From Myxococcales bacterium (lineage in GTDB: Bacteria; Myxococcota; Polyangia; Polyangiales; Polyangiaceae): a stretch of 64,000 bases of DNA. This document shows positions 27,665 to 36,546 of the stretch, one piece after another (positions within the stretch are counted from its first letter, which is position 1; each line of letters starts with the position of its first letter). Position numbers and translations under genes: made by a program. Below the pieces are notes generated by a model. It worked only from the letters and a program-made list of their open reading frames with translations. It was not told the DNA's origin and searched no databases. The DNA is taken from contig PLXW01000110.1 of assembly GCA_003151595.1 (NCBI GenBank), forward strand, positions 21,549 to 85,548, read 5' to 3'.

Positions 27665-27827
27665 GCGATGTCCTCCGAACTTGCCGGCCTCTGAGCAAGT
27701 CGTGGGCCGCACGAGCGCGGGCACGCCGAGATAGAAAACTGGCGCGAAGTCACGCGGGGGCGCGCGGAGGAGGGTGCGATCGCAACGCGATGCGCGCTGC
27801 ATGCAACGCGCGTCGGGTTGCAGGCGC

Positions 27828-28100
27828 TCACGCGCAGCGCGCGCGCGGTGTGCGCGAGAGCCAGACGTCGACGAGCGCCACGAGGTCGGCGACCGTTCGC
27901 GCGCTCTCGAGCGCCTCGATGGGGAACTCGCCGCACGCTTCGCATCGGTCGAGGTCCTCGATGCGAAGCACCACCAGGACGAGATCGAGATCGTCGAGGC
28001 CGAGGTCCTCGAAGCGATCGCTGTCCGCGAGCGAGGAGGGGGCGATCTCCAGATGGGCAGCGAGCACGGAGCGAACGAGTGTCCTGGAAGAAGAATTCAT
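27828..28100 (-). CDS. Acyl-carrier-protein-like protein lacking the phosphopantetheine serine
   Basis: 90 residues from ATG 28100, with AAGGA about 6 nt upstream. The helical pattern matches an ACP: SVLAAHLEIAPSSLADSDRFEDLGLDDLDLVLVVLRIED, then RTVADLVALVDVW. In true ACPs the central motif is DSL, with Ser carrying 4'-phosphopantetheine; here it is Asp36-Asp37-Leu38, so the attachment residue is absent. It follows the RND adaptor gene by 41 nt and is probably cotranscribed with the pump. It may be a structural or protein-binding relic rather than a carrier. Confidence 0.75.
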   Translation of the reverse strand: MNSSSRTLVRSVLAAHLEIAPSSLADSDRFEDLGLDDLDLVLVVLRIEDLDRCEACGEFPIEALESARTVADLVALVDVWLSRTPRARCA

Positions 28101-28141
28101 GACGTTCCTTTCTGTCGTTGGTTTGGAAGGAAGAGTGACCC

Positions 28142-29353
28142 TCACGACCCCGCGACGGCCTCGACGTGCATCCCATCGACGACGTCGCCGCCGGGGTTCG
28201 CCACGACCTGCTCGCCGCCCGAGAGACCATCGACCACCTCGATCTCTCGGCCGTCGTCGAGGCCGCGGACCACGGCGACGAGGTGCACCTGACCCCCGCG
28301 ATCCACGGTCGCGACGTGCACGCCGCGCGCGTCGGTGATCACGGCGCTCGAGGGAACGCGCACCACGGGATGGGACACGGCGACGGCGAGCTTCACCTCG
28401 GCGAACATGCCGCCGAGGAGCTCGCCCGTCGGGTTGGGCACGTCGACCTCGGTGTTGAGCGTGCGCGAGCCGGGATCGAGCGACCCGGCGGTCCGCGTCA
28501 CGCGACCGTCGAAGACGTGACCGGGGAGCTGGCGGATGGAGACGCTCGCGCGCTCGCCGTCCTTCACGCTCAACGCGAAGGCCTGCGGAACCTGGACGTA
28601 GACGCGCATCGGATCGCTCCCTTCGAGCTGGAAGAGCGGCGCGCTGCCCGACGTACCACCGGCCGTGACGAGGCTCCCGATGTCGATGTTCCGCTGCGTG
28701 ATCCGACCGTCGAACGGCGCGACGACTTTTCCGAAGGACACGAGTTGCGCGAGCTGGCGGACGCTCGCTTGCGCGGCGGCGATGTCCGCCTGCGCGGCGT
28801 GCACGTTCGCCTTCCACACGTTCACCTGCGCCCGCGCCTGATCGTCCAATTGTTTCGACGTGAGCCCCGGCGCCAGCAGGGCGTCCTGGCGCTCGGCGGT
28901 CGCGCGCGCGTAGTCGAGGTTCGCGAGCGCCTGCTCGAGCGCCGCATTCTTCTGGTCGAGCGCCGCGCGCGCCTGCGCGAGCTGCTGATCCAGATCCGGT
29001 GTGTCGAGCACCACGAGGACGTCTCCGGCGTGCACCCGATCGCCGATGTCCACCCTCCGCTGCGCGATGTAGCCCGTCGCGCGCGCGGTCACTTGCGCCA
29101 GCTCGTTCGGGGCGAGCGTGCCCGGCAGCGTCATGGAGCGACCCGGCCCCGCGGCGACGGCCGTCACCACTTTGACCCGTGGGAGCTTGGCCTCCGCGAC
29201 GCTCGTCTCTTCCGCCAGTCTCTCTCGAGCGGCGTGTCTCGGCCACCACCCCGCGAAGAACAACCCGAGGAGAACAACGGCAACGAGCATGATGACGGGC
29301 AGGCGGCGCGAGCGCCCGCCGTCATGAGGAAAGGGGAACGGGAGCGCTTTCAC
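28142..29353 (-). CDS. RND efflux periplasmic adaptor (membrane fusion protein)
   Basis: 403 residues from GTG 29353, which overlaps the stop of the pump gene (GTGA) and has GGAGGTG upstream. One N-terminal transmembrane anchor (VIMLVAVVLLGLFFAGWW), then the split biotinyl-lipoyl motif ARATGYIAQRRVDIGDRVHAGDVLVVLDTP, a long coiled-coil hairpin (about 120-190), the second half FDGRITQRNIDIGSLV, and a beta-barrel domain. It links the inner-membrane pump to an outer-membrane factor; no TolC-type gene is present in the cluster. Confidence 0.93.
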   Translation of the reverse strand: MKALPFPFPHDGGRSRRLPVIMLVAVVLLGLFFAGWWPRHAARERLAEETSVAEAKLPRVKVVTAVAAGPGRSMTLPGTLAPNELAQVTARATGYIAQRRVDIGDRVHAGDVLVVLDTPDLDQQLAQARAALDQKNAALEQALANLDYARATAERQDALLAPGLTSKQLDDQARAQVNVWKANVHAAQADIAAAQASVRQLAQLVSFGKVVAPFDGRITQRNIDIGSLVTAGGTSGSAPLFQLEGSDPMRVYVQVPQAFALSVKDGERASVSIRQLPGHVFDGRVTRTAGSLDPGSRTLNTEVDVPNPTGELLGGMFAEVKLAVAVSHPVVRVPSSAVITDARGVHVATVDRGGQVHLVAVVRGLDDGREIEVVDGLSGGEQVVANPGGDVVDGMHVEAVAGS

Positions 29354-32300
29354 GGCGACACCTCCGCAGGCTTCTTGCTGCGATGAAGGACGGTGAACAT
29401 CACGGGCACGAAGAAGAGCGTGGACACGGTCGCCAGGAGGAGGCCGCCGATGACCGCGCGCCCGAGCGGCGCGTTGGACTCGCCGCCGTCGCCGAGCCCG
29501 AGCGACATCGGGAGCATGCCGAGGACCATCGCCACCGCCGTCATGATCACCGGGCGGAGACGCGCACGTCCGGCCTCGACGACGGCGGTCGTCACGGCGA
29601 CCCCCTCGCGGACACGCTCGGCGCAGAACGTGACGACGAGGATGCTGTTCGCGGTCGCAACCCCGATGCTCATGAGTGCTCCCATCAGCGCGGGCACGCT
29701 CAGCGTCGTGCCCGAGAGGAAGAGCATCCACACCATTCCCGCGAGGGTGCCGGGCAGCGCCATCAGGATGACGAAGGGCTCGAGCCACGACTGGAAGTTG
29801 ACGACCATCAGCAGGTACACGAGCACCACCGCGAACCCGATCCCCATCCCCAGGCCAAGGAACGACGCGTTCATGTTGGAGGCCTGCCCCTGCACGGTGA
29901 TCGCGGTCCCGCGCGGGAGCGTGCGCCTCGCTTCGTCCACGATCCGTTGGACCGGTGACGCCACCGAGCCGAGGTCGATCCCGTCGACGCCGACCTGCAC
30001 GTCGAGCGAGCGCGCGATGTTGTAGTGCGTGAGGTTGGTCGGGCCGACGTCGCGCGAGACGGTGGCGACGTTCGCGAGGAGCTGGGGCGGCGCGGTGCTG
30101 GGGCCAGCGGTGAGCGGGATGCGCTCGAGCGCGTCGACCGAGTCGATGCGCCACTGCGGCGTCTGGACGGCCACCGTGTACTGGACGCCGGACTTCGGAT
30201 CGAGCCAGTAGTTCGGCGCGGTCTGCCCGCTGGACGCGAGCGACACGAGCATGTCGTTCGTCACGTCGCGCTGCGTGAGCCCGACCTGCTGCGCCAGCGT
30301 GCGGTCGACGTCCACGCGGAGCTCCGGGGTCTCCGTCACCTGCGCGAGGTGCACGTCGACGGCGCCCGGTATGGCGGCGAAGCGCTTGGCGAGGACGTGC
30401 GCGAGAGCGAGGTTCGCCTTCTCGTTGCTCGTCGGTCCGGTGAGCCGCACGTCGATCGGCGCCGACTGCCCGAAGCTCAGGACCTGACCGGAGATGTCCG
30501 CCGGCAGGAAGAAGAACGTGGTGCCCGGAAACGAGGCGGTGAGTTCACGGCGCAGCGCGCGCACGTAGCCGGCGGTCGGTGCATGCACCGGCTTCAGCGC
30601 GACGAGCATCTCGCCGTCCGCCGACGAGATCATCGACGGATCGCCGAGCACGAGGTTGATGCCGCTGATGGGGACGCCGATGTTCTGGATCACCGTGTCG
30701 AGCTCGGACGGCGGTACCACGTGACGAACGTGGTCCTCGACCTGGGCGAACAGGCGCGAGGTCTCCTCGATGCGCGTCCCCGCCGGCGCCCTCACGTGCA
30801 AGCGAAGCTCACCGGCGTCGACGTTCGGAAAGAAGTCGCGACCGAGGAGCGGAACGAGAGCGACCGAGACGGCGAAGAGCGCCGCGAAGGCGCCGATGAA
30901 CGCGCGTCGCCGTTCGATGAGCCAGGACAGCGCGCGCGCATAGGCCTCCTGCGTCCGTTCGAACCCTCGCTCGATGACGCCGTGCACGCGCGCGAGCGGT
31001 CCGCGGCCGTGCGTCCCCTCGGGCGGCTCGTGCGGCAACAGGTACTGCATCATCGTCGGAACGAGGGTGCGCGAGAGGAAGTATGAGGTGAGCATCGCGA
31101 ACACGACCGCCATCGCCAGCGGCACGAAGAGCGACTTCGCCGCGCCGGCGATGAAGACGACCGGGACGAAGACGATGCAGATGCACAGCGTCGACACCAG
31201 CGCGGGCACCGCGATCTCCGCCGACCCGTCGAGGATCGCGTCGGTGATCGATTTCTTCATCTCCGAGCGCTGTCGGTGCACGTTCTCCACGGCGACGGTC
31301 GCGTCGTCGACGAGGATGCCGACGGCGAGCGCCATCCCGCCGAGCGTCATCAGGTTGAGCGTCTGGCCGAGTGCGCCGAGGACGATGATGGAGACGAGGA
31401 GCGCGAGCGGGATCGACACGAGGACGATCAGCGTGCTGCGCCAGCTGCCGAGGAAGAGGAGCATCATCAGCCCCGTCAGGCCTGCGGCGATCATGGCCTC
31501 GCGGACGACGCCGTCGATCGCGCCGCGCACGAAGACGGACTGATCGAAGAGCTGCTTCACGTCGAAGCCTTGCGGCAGCGTCGCCTGCACGGCCGGCAGC
31601 GTCTCGCGAACGCGTGAGACGACGTCGAGCGTGCTCGCTCCCTGCGCCTTGAGAACGGGCAGTAGGCCGCCACGCGCACCGTCCGTCACGACCAGGCTCG
31701 TCTGAGGCGCGTATCCGTCGCGCACGTGAGCGACGTCGCGCAAATAGACCGTCGTGCCGCCCATCGTCTTGATCGGCAGGTCGTTGAAGCCGTCGACGAT
31801 CGCCGGACTCGCGTTGGCCAGGATGGCGTACTCGAGCGGCCCGATCTTCGCGGTGCCCGTCGGGAGGATCAGGTTCTGATCGTTCACCGCGGTCGAGATG
31901 TCCGAAGGTGAGAGTCCCCATGCGTAGAGCTTCGGGGTGTCGAGGTCGACGACGATCTCACGCTGCAGTCCGCCGATCGGGAGCGGGAGCTGCGCGCCTT
32001 GAACCGTGGCCAGCCCCGGGCGGAGGAAGTTCGTTCCGATGTCGTAGATCTGCTGCTCGTCGAGCGAGGAGCTCGAGAGGCCCAGCTGGAGGATCGGCAC
32101 GTTCGACGCGCTGTACGGGATGATGAGCGGAGGCGTGGTGCCCGGTGGCATCGATTTCATGATCGGGTTCGCCGCAGCCGCGATCTGCGCCACGGCGGAT
32201 TCGGTCGACACGCCGGGTTGCAGGAAGACCTTGGTGACGGACACGCCCGAGAGCGTCTGGCTCTCGATGTGCTCGATGCCGCTCACGGTCGTCGACGTCG

Positions 32301-32508
32301 CCCTCTCGAACTGGGACGCGATCCGTCCTTCCATCTCGCGCGGCTCGAGGCCCGTGTAGGACCAGACCGCCGCGACGACCGGGATGTCGATCTCCGGATA
32401 GATGTCCGTCGGCATCCGCACGATCGTCACAGTGCCCATCAAGACGATGAGCATCGCGAGCACGACGAACGTGTACGGGCGCCGGAGCGCGAGCCTGACG
32501 ATCCACAT
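29350..32508 (-). CDS. RND efflux pump, AcrB/MdtBC-like inner-membrane transporter
   Basis: 1052 residues from ATG 32508; GGAGG lies about 9 nt upstream. Classical twelve-helix RND layout with two large periplasmic loops. Helix 4 holds GILVDDATVAVENVHRQ with the Asp pair needed for proton relay. N-terminal RRPYTFVVLAMLIVLMG and the conserved PTDIYPEIDIPVV are typical of the multidrug/heavy-metal efflux families. Substrate unknown. A sigma-54-like promoter lies directly upstream and a two-component system with an NtrC-type regulator is divergent, so the pump is probably induced through that regulator. Confidence 0.95.
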   Translation of the reverse strand: MWIVRLALRRPYTFVVLAMLIVLMGTVTIVRMPTDIYPEIDIPVVAAVWSYTGLEPREMEGRIASQFERATSTTVSGIEHIESQTLSGVSVTKVFLQPGVSTESAVAQIAAAANPIMKSMPPGTTPPLIIPYSASNVPILQLGLSSSSLDEQQIYDIGTNFLRPGLATVQGAQLPLPIGGLQREIVVDLDTPKLYAWGLSPSDISTAVNDQNLILPTGTAKIGPLEYAILANASPAIVDGFNDLPIKTMGGTTVYLRDVAHVRDGYAPQTSLVVTDGARGGLLPVLKAQGASTLDVVSRVRETLPAVQATLPQGFDVKQLFDQSVFVRGAIDGVVREAMIAAGLTGLMMLLFLGSWRSTLIVLVSIPLALLVSIIVLGALGQTLNLMTLGGMALAVGILVDDATVAVENVHRQRSEMKKSITDAILDGSAEIAVPALVSTLCICIVFVPVVFIAGAAKSLFVPLAMAVVFAMLTSYFLSRTLVPTMMQYLLPHEPPEGTHGRGPLARVHGVIERGFERTQEAYARALSWLIERRRAFIGAFAALFAVSVALVPLLGRDFFPNVDAGELRLHVRAPAGTRIEETSRLFAQVEDHVRHVVPPSELDTVIQNIGVPISGINLVLGDPSMISSADGEMLVALKPVHAPTAGYVRALRRELTASFPGTTFFFLPADISGQVLSFGQSAPIDVRLTGPTSNEKANLALAHVLAKRFAAIPGAVDVHLAQVTETPELRVDVDRTLAQQVGLTQRDVTNDMLVSLASSGQTAPNYWLDPKSGVQYTVAVQTPQWRIDSVDALERIPLTAGPSTAPPQLLANVATVSRDVGPTNLTHYNIARSLDVQVGVDGIDLGSVASPVQRIVDEARRTLPRGTAITVQGQASNMNASFLGLGMGIGFAVVLVYLLMVVNFQSWLEPFVILMALPGTLAGMVWMLFLSGTTLSVPALMGALMSIGVATANSILVVTFCAERVREGVAVTTAVVEAGRARLRPVIMTAVAMVLGMLPMSLGLGDGGESNAPLGRAVIGGLLLATVSTLFFVPVMFTVLHRSKKPAEVSP

Positions 32509-32522
32509 GGTGCGCGTCCTCC

Positions 32523-32537
32523 GCAACGCGCGTGCCA
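32523..32537 (-). promoter_or_regulatory. Sigma-54 (-24/-12) promoter before the RND pump gene
   Basis: On the minus strand, TGGCAC-N5-TTGC is an exact match to the sigma-54 core consensus and points into the pump gene. The inferred start of transcription is only a few nt before ATG 32508, so the transcript would be almost leaderless and would lack most of the GGAGG. Either translation is leaderless or the match is fortuitous. Confidence 0.5.
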
Positions 32538-32665
32538 CCGGAGCCTCGGCGGGAAGCACCCGTACACGTTCGTCGTGCTGCGGATTTCGCACCGGCCGGG
32601 CCGCGGAAACCGCACTCACGGGAGCGGAGAGAGCGCGTTCTGGCGCAATGGCGCGACGGCAACAC

Positions 32666-32675
32666 CTTTGCAAAG
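32666..32675. promoter_or_regulatory. Palindrome CTTTGCAAAG between the histidine kinase and RND genes
   Basis: A perfect 10-bp palindrome 14 nt before the histidine-kinase ATG and about 130 nt upstream of the sigma-54-like site. That is a suitable position for an activator binding site, but it is short and single. Confidence 0.3.
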
Positions 32676-32688
32676 TGCATGAGCTGAC

Positions 32689-34050
32689 ATGCTGCGCGTG
32701 AAGAGGATCGGTCGACGTGCACTATCCTCCGCCGAGAGGTTCGTGGAGATGCGCGAGCGACGAGAGCAGCGCTGGTCGTGGTGGGTCGGCAAGGGGGCCG
32801 TAGGCATGGCGATCGTCGCCGCGCTCGCTCTCGCCGCCACGGTGCTGCTCGCGCACCGAGCGCTCACCAACGCGACCGACATCGTGATCCGCGGCGACGG
32901 CGACACGCTCATCTCCGACGTCGTCGTCGACCTCTGGAAGACGGAGCCGGAGGTGACTCCGGCGACGCTCGCGACGGCGATCGCACGCCACGATGCGCAG
33001 CGGCTCCGCTACGTGGCGCTCCTCGACCGGCAGGACCACCACGTGATCGCCGAAGCGGGCGCTCCGGCGATCTCCTCCTCTCGCTACTTGCCGGGCGAGA
33101 TCGTGACCAAGGGGCGTCGCGTGCGAATGGTGGCGTTGATCCCGCCGCGTTCGGAGACGCACGCGGCCATCGATCCCGGATCGCCGCCCACGGGCCCCAC
33201 GCAGCTCCAGCCGTACCCGCGGCCGTACCTCGTCGTCGAGTTCGAGCCGCCGCTCATCGAGCGACTCCGGAAGGACCTCGGCGGGATCTCGCTCGTCGCG
33301 ATCGTCGCCGCGCTGGTTCTCGTCGGGTTCGCGTTCGCGCTCTCGCGCACCACGGCGCGCCTGTGGGAAGCGCGGCACCACGCAGAGAGCGAGCGCCGAC
33401 TCGTGGAGCTCGGGCGAGCCTCGGCGGTCATCGCGCACGAGCTACGCAACCCGCTCGCGGCGCTCAAGGGACACGCGCAGCTCCTCGTGGAGGATCTCGC
33501 GGAGCCGTCGCGCACGAAGGCCGCGCGCGTCGTCGAGGGAGCCGAGCGGCTCGAAGGGCTCACGAATGTGCTCCTCGATTTCGTCCGCGACGCGCCCCTC
33601 GACGTGCGCGCCGTCACTCCGACTCAGCTCGTGGAGCGCGCGCTGGCTCCGCTGCCGAAGGAGCGCGTGCGCGTCGATCTCTCCGCGGCGCCCGCGACGC
33701 TTCAGGTCGATGCGGAGCGCGCGTCGCTCGCGCTCCGCAACCTGATCCAGAACGCCGAGCAAGCAACACCGGACGCAGGCGAGCCCGTCGAGCTCCGCGT
33801 CACGGGGGACGCGCGCGAGTGCGTGATCGAAGTGCGTGATCACGGTCCAGGTCTCGCGCCCGGGGCCCAAGCGGAGATCTTCGAGCCGTTCATGACGACG
33901 AAGACGCGAGGGACGGGGCTCGGGTTGTCGATCGCGCGGCGAATCGCAGAGCAGCACGATGGTACTCTCACGGGGGAGACACACGGCCAGGGCGGCGCCG
34001 TGTTCCGCCTCGTTCTTCCATTCGTTTCGAAGCCAGGGAGGCCCGCATGA
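32689..34050 (+). CDS. Sensor histidine kinase (NtrB/ZraS-like)
   Basis: 453 residues. Two transmembrane helices (about 36-58 and 198-220) enclose a periplasmic sensor of about 140 residues. HisKA: SAVIAHELRNPLAALKGH with phospho-acceptor His250. ATPase domain: N-box LRNLIQNAEQA, G1 DHGPGLAPG, and TRGTGLGLSIARRI. Arrangement and partner resemble ZraS/AtoS-type sensors. ATG 32689 is used; ATG 32749 is an in-frame alternative. The stop overlaps the regulator start by 4 nt. Confidence 0.93.
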   Translation: MLRVKRIGRRALSSAERFVEMRERREQRWSWWVGKGAVGMAIVAALALAATVLLAHRALTNATDIVIRGDGDTLISDVVVDLWKTEPEVTPATLATAIARHDAQRLRYVALLDRQDHHVIAEAGAPAISSSRYLPGEIVTKGRRVRMVALIPPRSETHAAIDPGSPPTGPTQLQPYPRPYLVVEFEPPLIERLRKDLGGISLVAIVAALVLVGFAFALSRTTARLWEARHHAESERRLVELGRASAVIAHELRNPLAALKGHAQLLVEDLAEPSRTKAARVVEGAERLEGLTNVLLDFVRDAPLDVRAVTPTQLVERALAPLPKERVRVDLSAAPATLQVDAERASLALRNLIQNAEQATPDAGEPVELRVTGDARECVIEVRDHGPGLAPGAQAEIFEPFMTTKTRGTGLGLSIARRIAEQHDGTLTGETHGQGGAVFRLVLPFVSKPGRPA

Positions 34051-35402
34051 GGAGCGCGGATGCACGCGTAGGGCGAGTGCTGGTGGCGGACGACGAGGAG
34101 GGCGTCCGGACTTTCCTCGCCGAGGCGCTCGAGCGCAGCGGGCACGAGGTCGTTCAGGTCACCGATGGCGCCCGAGCGGTGCGCGCCGCACGCGAGGAGC
34201 CGTTCGACGTCGTCCTCACGGATCTCCGGATGCCGGGCACCGATGGGATGACCGTCGTCCGGACCGTCCGCACCGAGCAGCCCGACGTCGAGGTGATCGT
34301 GCTCACGGCGTTCGGCGACGTCGCCACCGCCGTCGAGGCCATGAAGCTCGGCGCGTACGATTACCTTCAGAAGCCGATCGCGAGCCCGGCGGCGGTGCGC
34401 GATCTCGTCGCTGGAGCGCTCGAGCGGCGCGCCAAGCTCGCGGCGCCTTCGCGCGCAGAGCTCGCGACGTCGGTGAAGCTCACGTTCGGCGCGCCCGCGA
34501 TGACCCCGGTGGTCGACGCGCTCGCGCGGGTCGCCAAGAGCGGAGCGACGGTGCTCCTCCAGGGGGAGAGCGGCACGGGCAAAGAGGTCGCGGCGCGCCT
34601 CCTTCACGAGACGAGCCCGCGCGCGAAGGCGCCGTTCATCGCCATCAACTGCGCGGTCTTGACCAGGGACCTCCTGGAGAGTGAGCTGTTTGGTCACGAG
34701 AAAGGCGCGTTCACCGGCGCGCACGCGCAGCGTCGCGGTCGCATCGAGCTCGCCGACGGTGGAACGTTCTTCCTCGACGAGGTCGGAGAGCTCGAGCCCG
34801 GACTCCAGGCGAAGCTGCTGCGTGTGCTCGAGGAGCGTCGCTTCGAACGGCTCGGTGGATCGACTTCGGTGACGGTGGACGTGCGCTGGGTGGCGGCCAC
34901 GCACCGCGATCTGCGGGCCATGGCGCGCGAGGGGACGTTTCGTGAGGACCTCTATCACCGCCTCGCCGTGTTCCCGATTCGACTGCCGTCGCTGCGCGAA
35001 CGGCGCGAGGACATCGTGCCGCTGGCCGAGTCGCTGCTCGCGCAGCTCGCGGCGTCGGCCGGAAGAGCGGCGCCCGCGCGCCTCGATGACGCCGCGAAGG
35101 CGCGCCTGCAGCGCGAGGACTGGCCGGGGAACGTGCGTGAGCTCCGCAACGTTCTCGAGCGCGCGACGATCCTCGCCGACGGGCCGGTCATCACGCCGGA
35201 GCACCTCTGGATCGAGTCGAGCGCGGCACCGACCGAGACCTTCACGCGGAGCTCGGAGGACGGATCGCTCGCGGAGCTGGAACGACAGACGATCGAGCGC
35301 ACGCTCGTGGCCGTCGGAGGCAATCGGCGCGCGGCCGCGGCGAAGCTCGGGATCGGGCTGCGAACGCTCTACGAAAAGCTGAAGCGGTACGACGCGCGTT
35401 GA
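34047..35402 (+). CDS. NtrC-family response regulator (sigma-54 activator)
   Basis: 451 residues. Receiver domain 10-125 with acidic pocket ADDEE and phospho-acceptor Asp59 (VVLTDLRMPG). AAA+ domain with Walker A GESGTGKE, GAFTGA in HEKGAFTGAHA, and Walker B GTFFLDEVGE. C-terminal Fis-type helix-turn-helix (NRRAAAAKLGIGLRTLYEKLKRY). ATGA overlap with the sensor gene shows translational coupling. The sigma-54-like promoter before the divergent RND operon makes the pump its most probable target. Confidence 0.95.
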   Translation: MRSADARVGRVLVADDEEGVRTFLAEALERSGHEVVQVTDGARAVRAAREEPFDVVLTDLRMPGTDGMTVVRTVRTEQPDVEVIVLTAFGDVATAVEAMKLGAYDYLQKPIASPAAVRDLVAGALERRAKLAAPSRAELATSVKLTFGAPAMTPVVDALARVAKSGATVLLQGESGTGKEVAARLLHETSPRAKAPFIAINCAVLTRDLLESELFGHEKGAFTGAHAQRRGRIELADGGTFFLDEVGELEPGLQAKLLRVLEERRFERLGGSTSVTVDVRWVAATHRDLRAMAREGTFREDLYHRLAVFPIRLPSLRERREDIVPLAESLLAQLAASAGRAAPARLDDAAKARLQREDWPGNVRELRNVLERATILADGPVITPEHLWIESSAAPTETFTRSSEDGSLAELERQTIERTLVAVGGNRRAAAAKLGIGLRTLYEKLKRYDAR

Positions 35403-35676
35403 GATGGAGGCACGCGCGTTGCTCTCTCACGAGGCATGCGAAGCCTCAATGTTCACTCGGCCACCTCGATCGTGATGTTGGCAGTGTCCGCACTCGCGGC
35501 ATGCGGGCGCGGTCGAATCTGCGCCGCCGCCCGCAGCGCCTCCAACGCGATCGCCTGCGCCCGCTCCGTTCCCCGAGACGTCGTTCGCCTCGTCGTCGTC
35601 TTCGAGCTCTTCCTCGGAGGCCGAGTCGGAGTCGAGCTTCCCCGAGAGCTCGTCTGGCCCGGGCTCGCCCTGACCT

Positions 35677-36309
35677 TCACTCGCGCCCGAGCGACGGATC
35701 GATGAGCTGAAGCTGCGTGGAAGCGTCGACGTACTTGCGGAGCGCCACCGGGTACGTCGTCACGAACACCTCGAGAGTGGGAGAAGCCGTGGCCGCGAGG
35801 AGGTGGCCGCCCCAAGCCCGACCATCGCTTCCCGCCAGCGCGACGTGCGCGTGCACGCTCGGGTGTCCGTTGACGGCGCGGGTGATATCGCCAGAGAGCG
35901 TCAACACTTCCATCTGCTCATGCAGGCGCATGGCCTTGAACTGCCTGCGACTGTCGTCGAACCACGCGACCTCGGGATCGCGCACGGCGCCGATGGCCGA
36001 GAAGTGAGCGCTCTGGACGTCGTGTTCGTTCGCGAAGGCGGCGAGGGCGCTCCAGACTTCGTCGCCCGCGGAAAGCACCAGCGCATACGTCTTGGTGCCG
36101 TCGGGCTGCGTGCCGAGGAGGCGAGCTTGCGCGCCGTGCGCCTCGCCGTGCGGCGCGGTTTCGGCGGGCGCCAACCATCTGACGGCGGGTGGGCTCCCGT
36201 CCGCGGCAACGACCGCTGTCGCGGGCGCGTGCGTGCAAGCGGCCGACGCCGCAGCTCCGATGAGGAGAAGAACTGAAGAGACGAAACGTCGACAGGGAAC
36301 GGCGATCAT
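35677..36309 (-). CDS. PPC/DUF296-domain lipoprotein
   Basis: 210 residues from ATG 36309, with GGAGG 5 nt upstream. Signal peptide ending in ASAAC. Residues about 60-195 match the PPC/DUF296 fold: TKTYALVLSAGDEVWSALAAFANEHDVQSAHFSAIGAVRDPEVAWFD and GDITRAVNGHPSVHAHVALAGSDGRAWGGHLLAATASPTLEV, with the His/Gly metal-site segment. In plants PPC accompanies AT-hooks; in bacteria it occurs alone. A lipidated, exported PPC protein is uncommon. Confidence 0.82.
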   Translation of the reverse strand: MIAVPCRRFVSSVLLLIGAAASAACTHAPATAVVAADGSPPAVRWLAPAETAPHGEAHGAQARLLGTQPDGTKTYALVLSAGDEVWSALAAFANEHDVQSAHFSAIGAVRDPEVAWFDDSRRQFKAMRLHEQMEVLTLSGDITRAVNGHPSVHAHVALAGSDGRAWGGHLLAATASPTLEVFVTTYPVALRKYVDASTQLQLIDPSLGRE

Positions 36310-36546
36310 CTTGGCCTCCGGGTGCGCGTGCGTTGGCTCGGGCTCCAGCAAAGAGAGCGCCAGTGACAAGGTGCATCGAGGAGGTGCGCGATCCTCATGC
36401 GAGTGCCGCTTTGGCATCGCCACGGTGCGGAAGTCGCACGCTCGTGCAAGCTCACAGCGTCGAGACGTTCGTCTCCGCCAACGAAATCCGTTGGGCACAT
36501 GGCTTGCGAAGAGGGGAGTCGACTTCGCAGAACGAAGGAGGAACCA

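Noticed and set aside
35436..35705. Possible 89-codon lipoprotein on the plus strand
   Set aside because: The signal-like start is attractive, but the remainder is an unnatural Val/Leu/Arg mix, it runs into the end of the opposite gene, and it has no clear ribosome binding site. Kept only as an observation.
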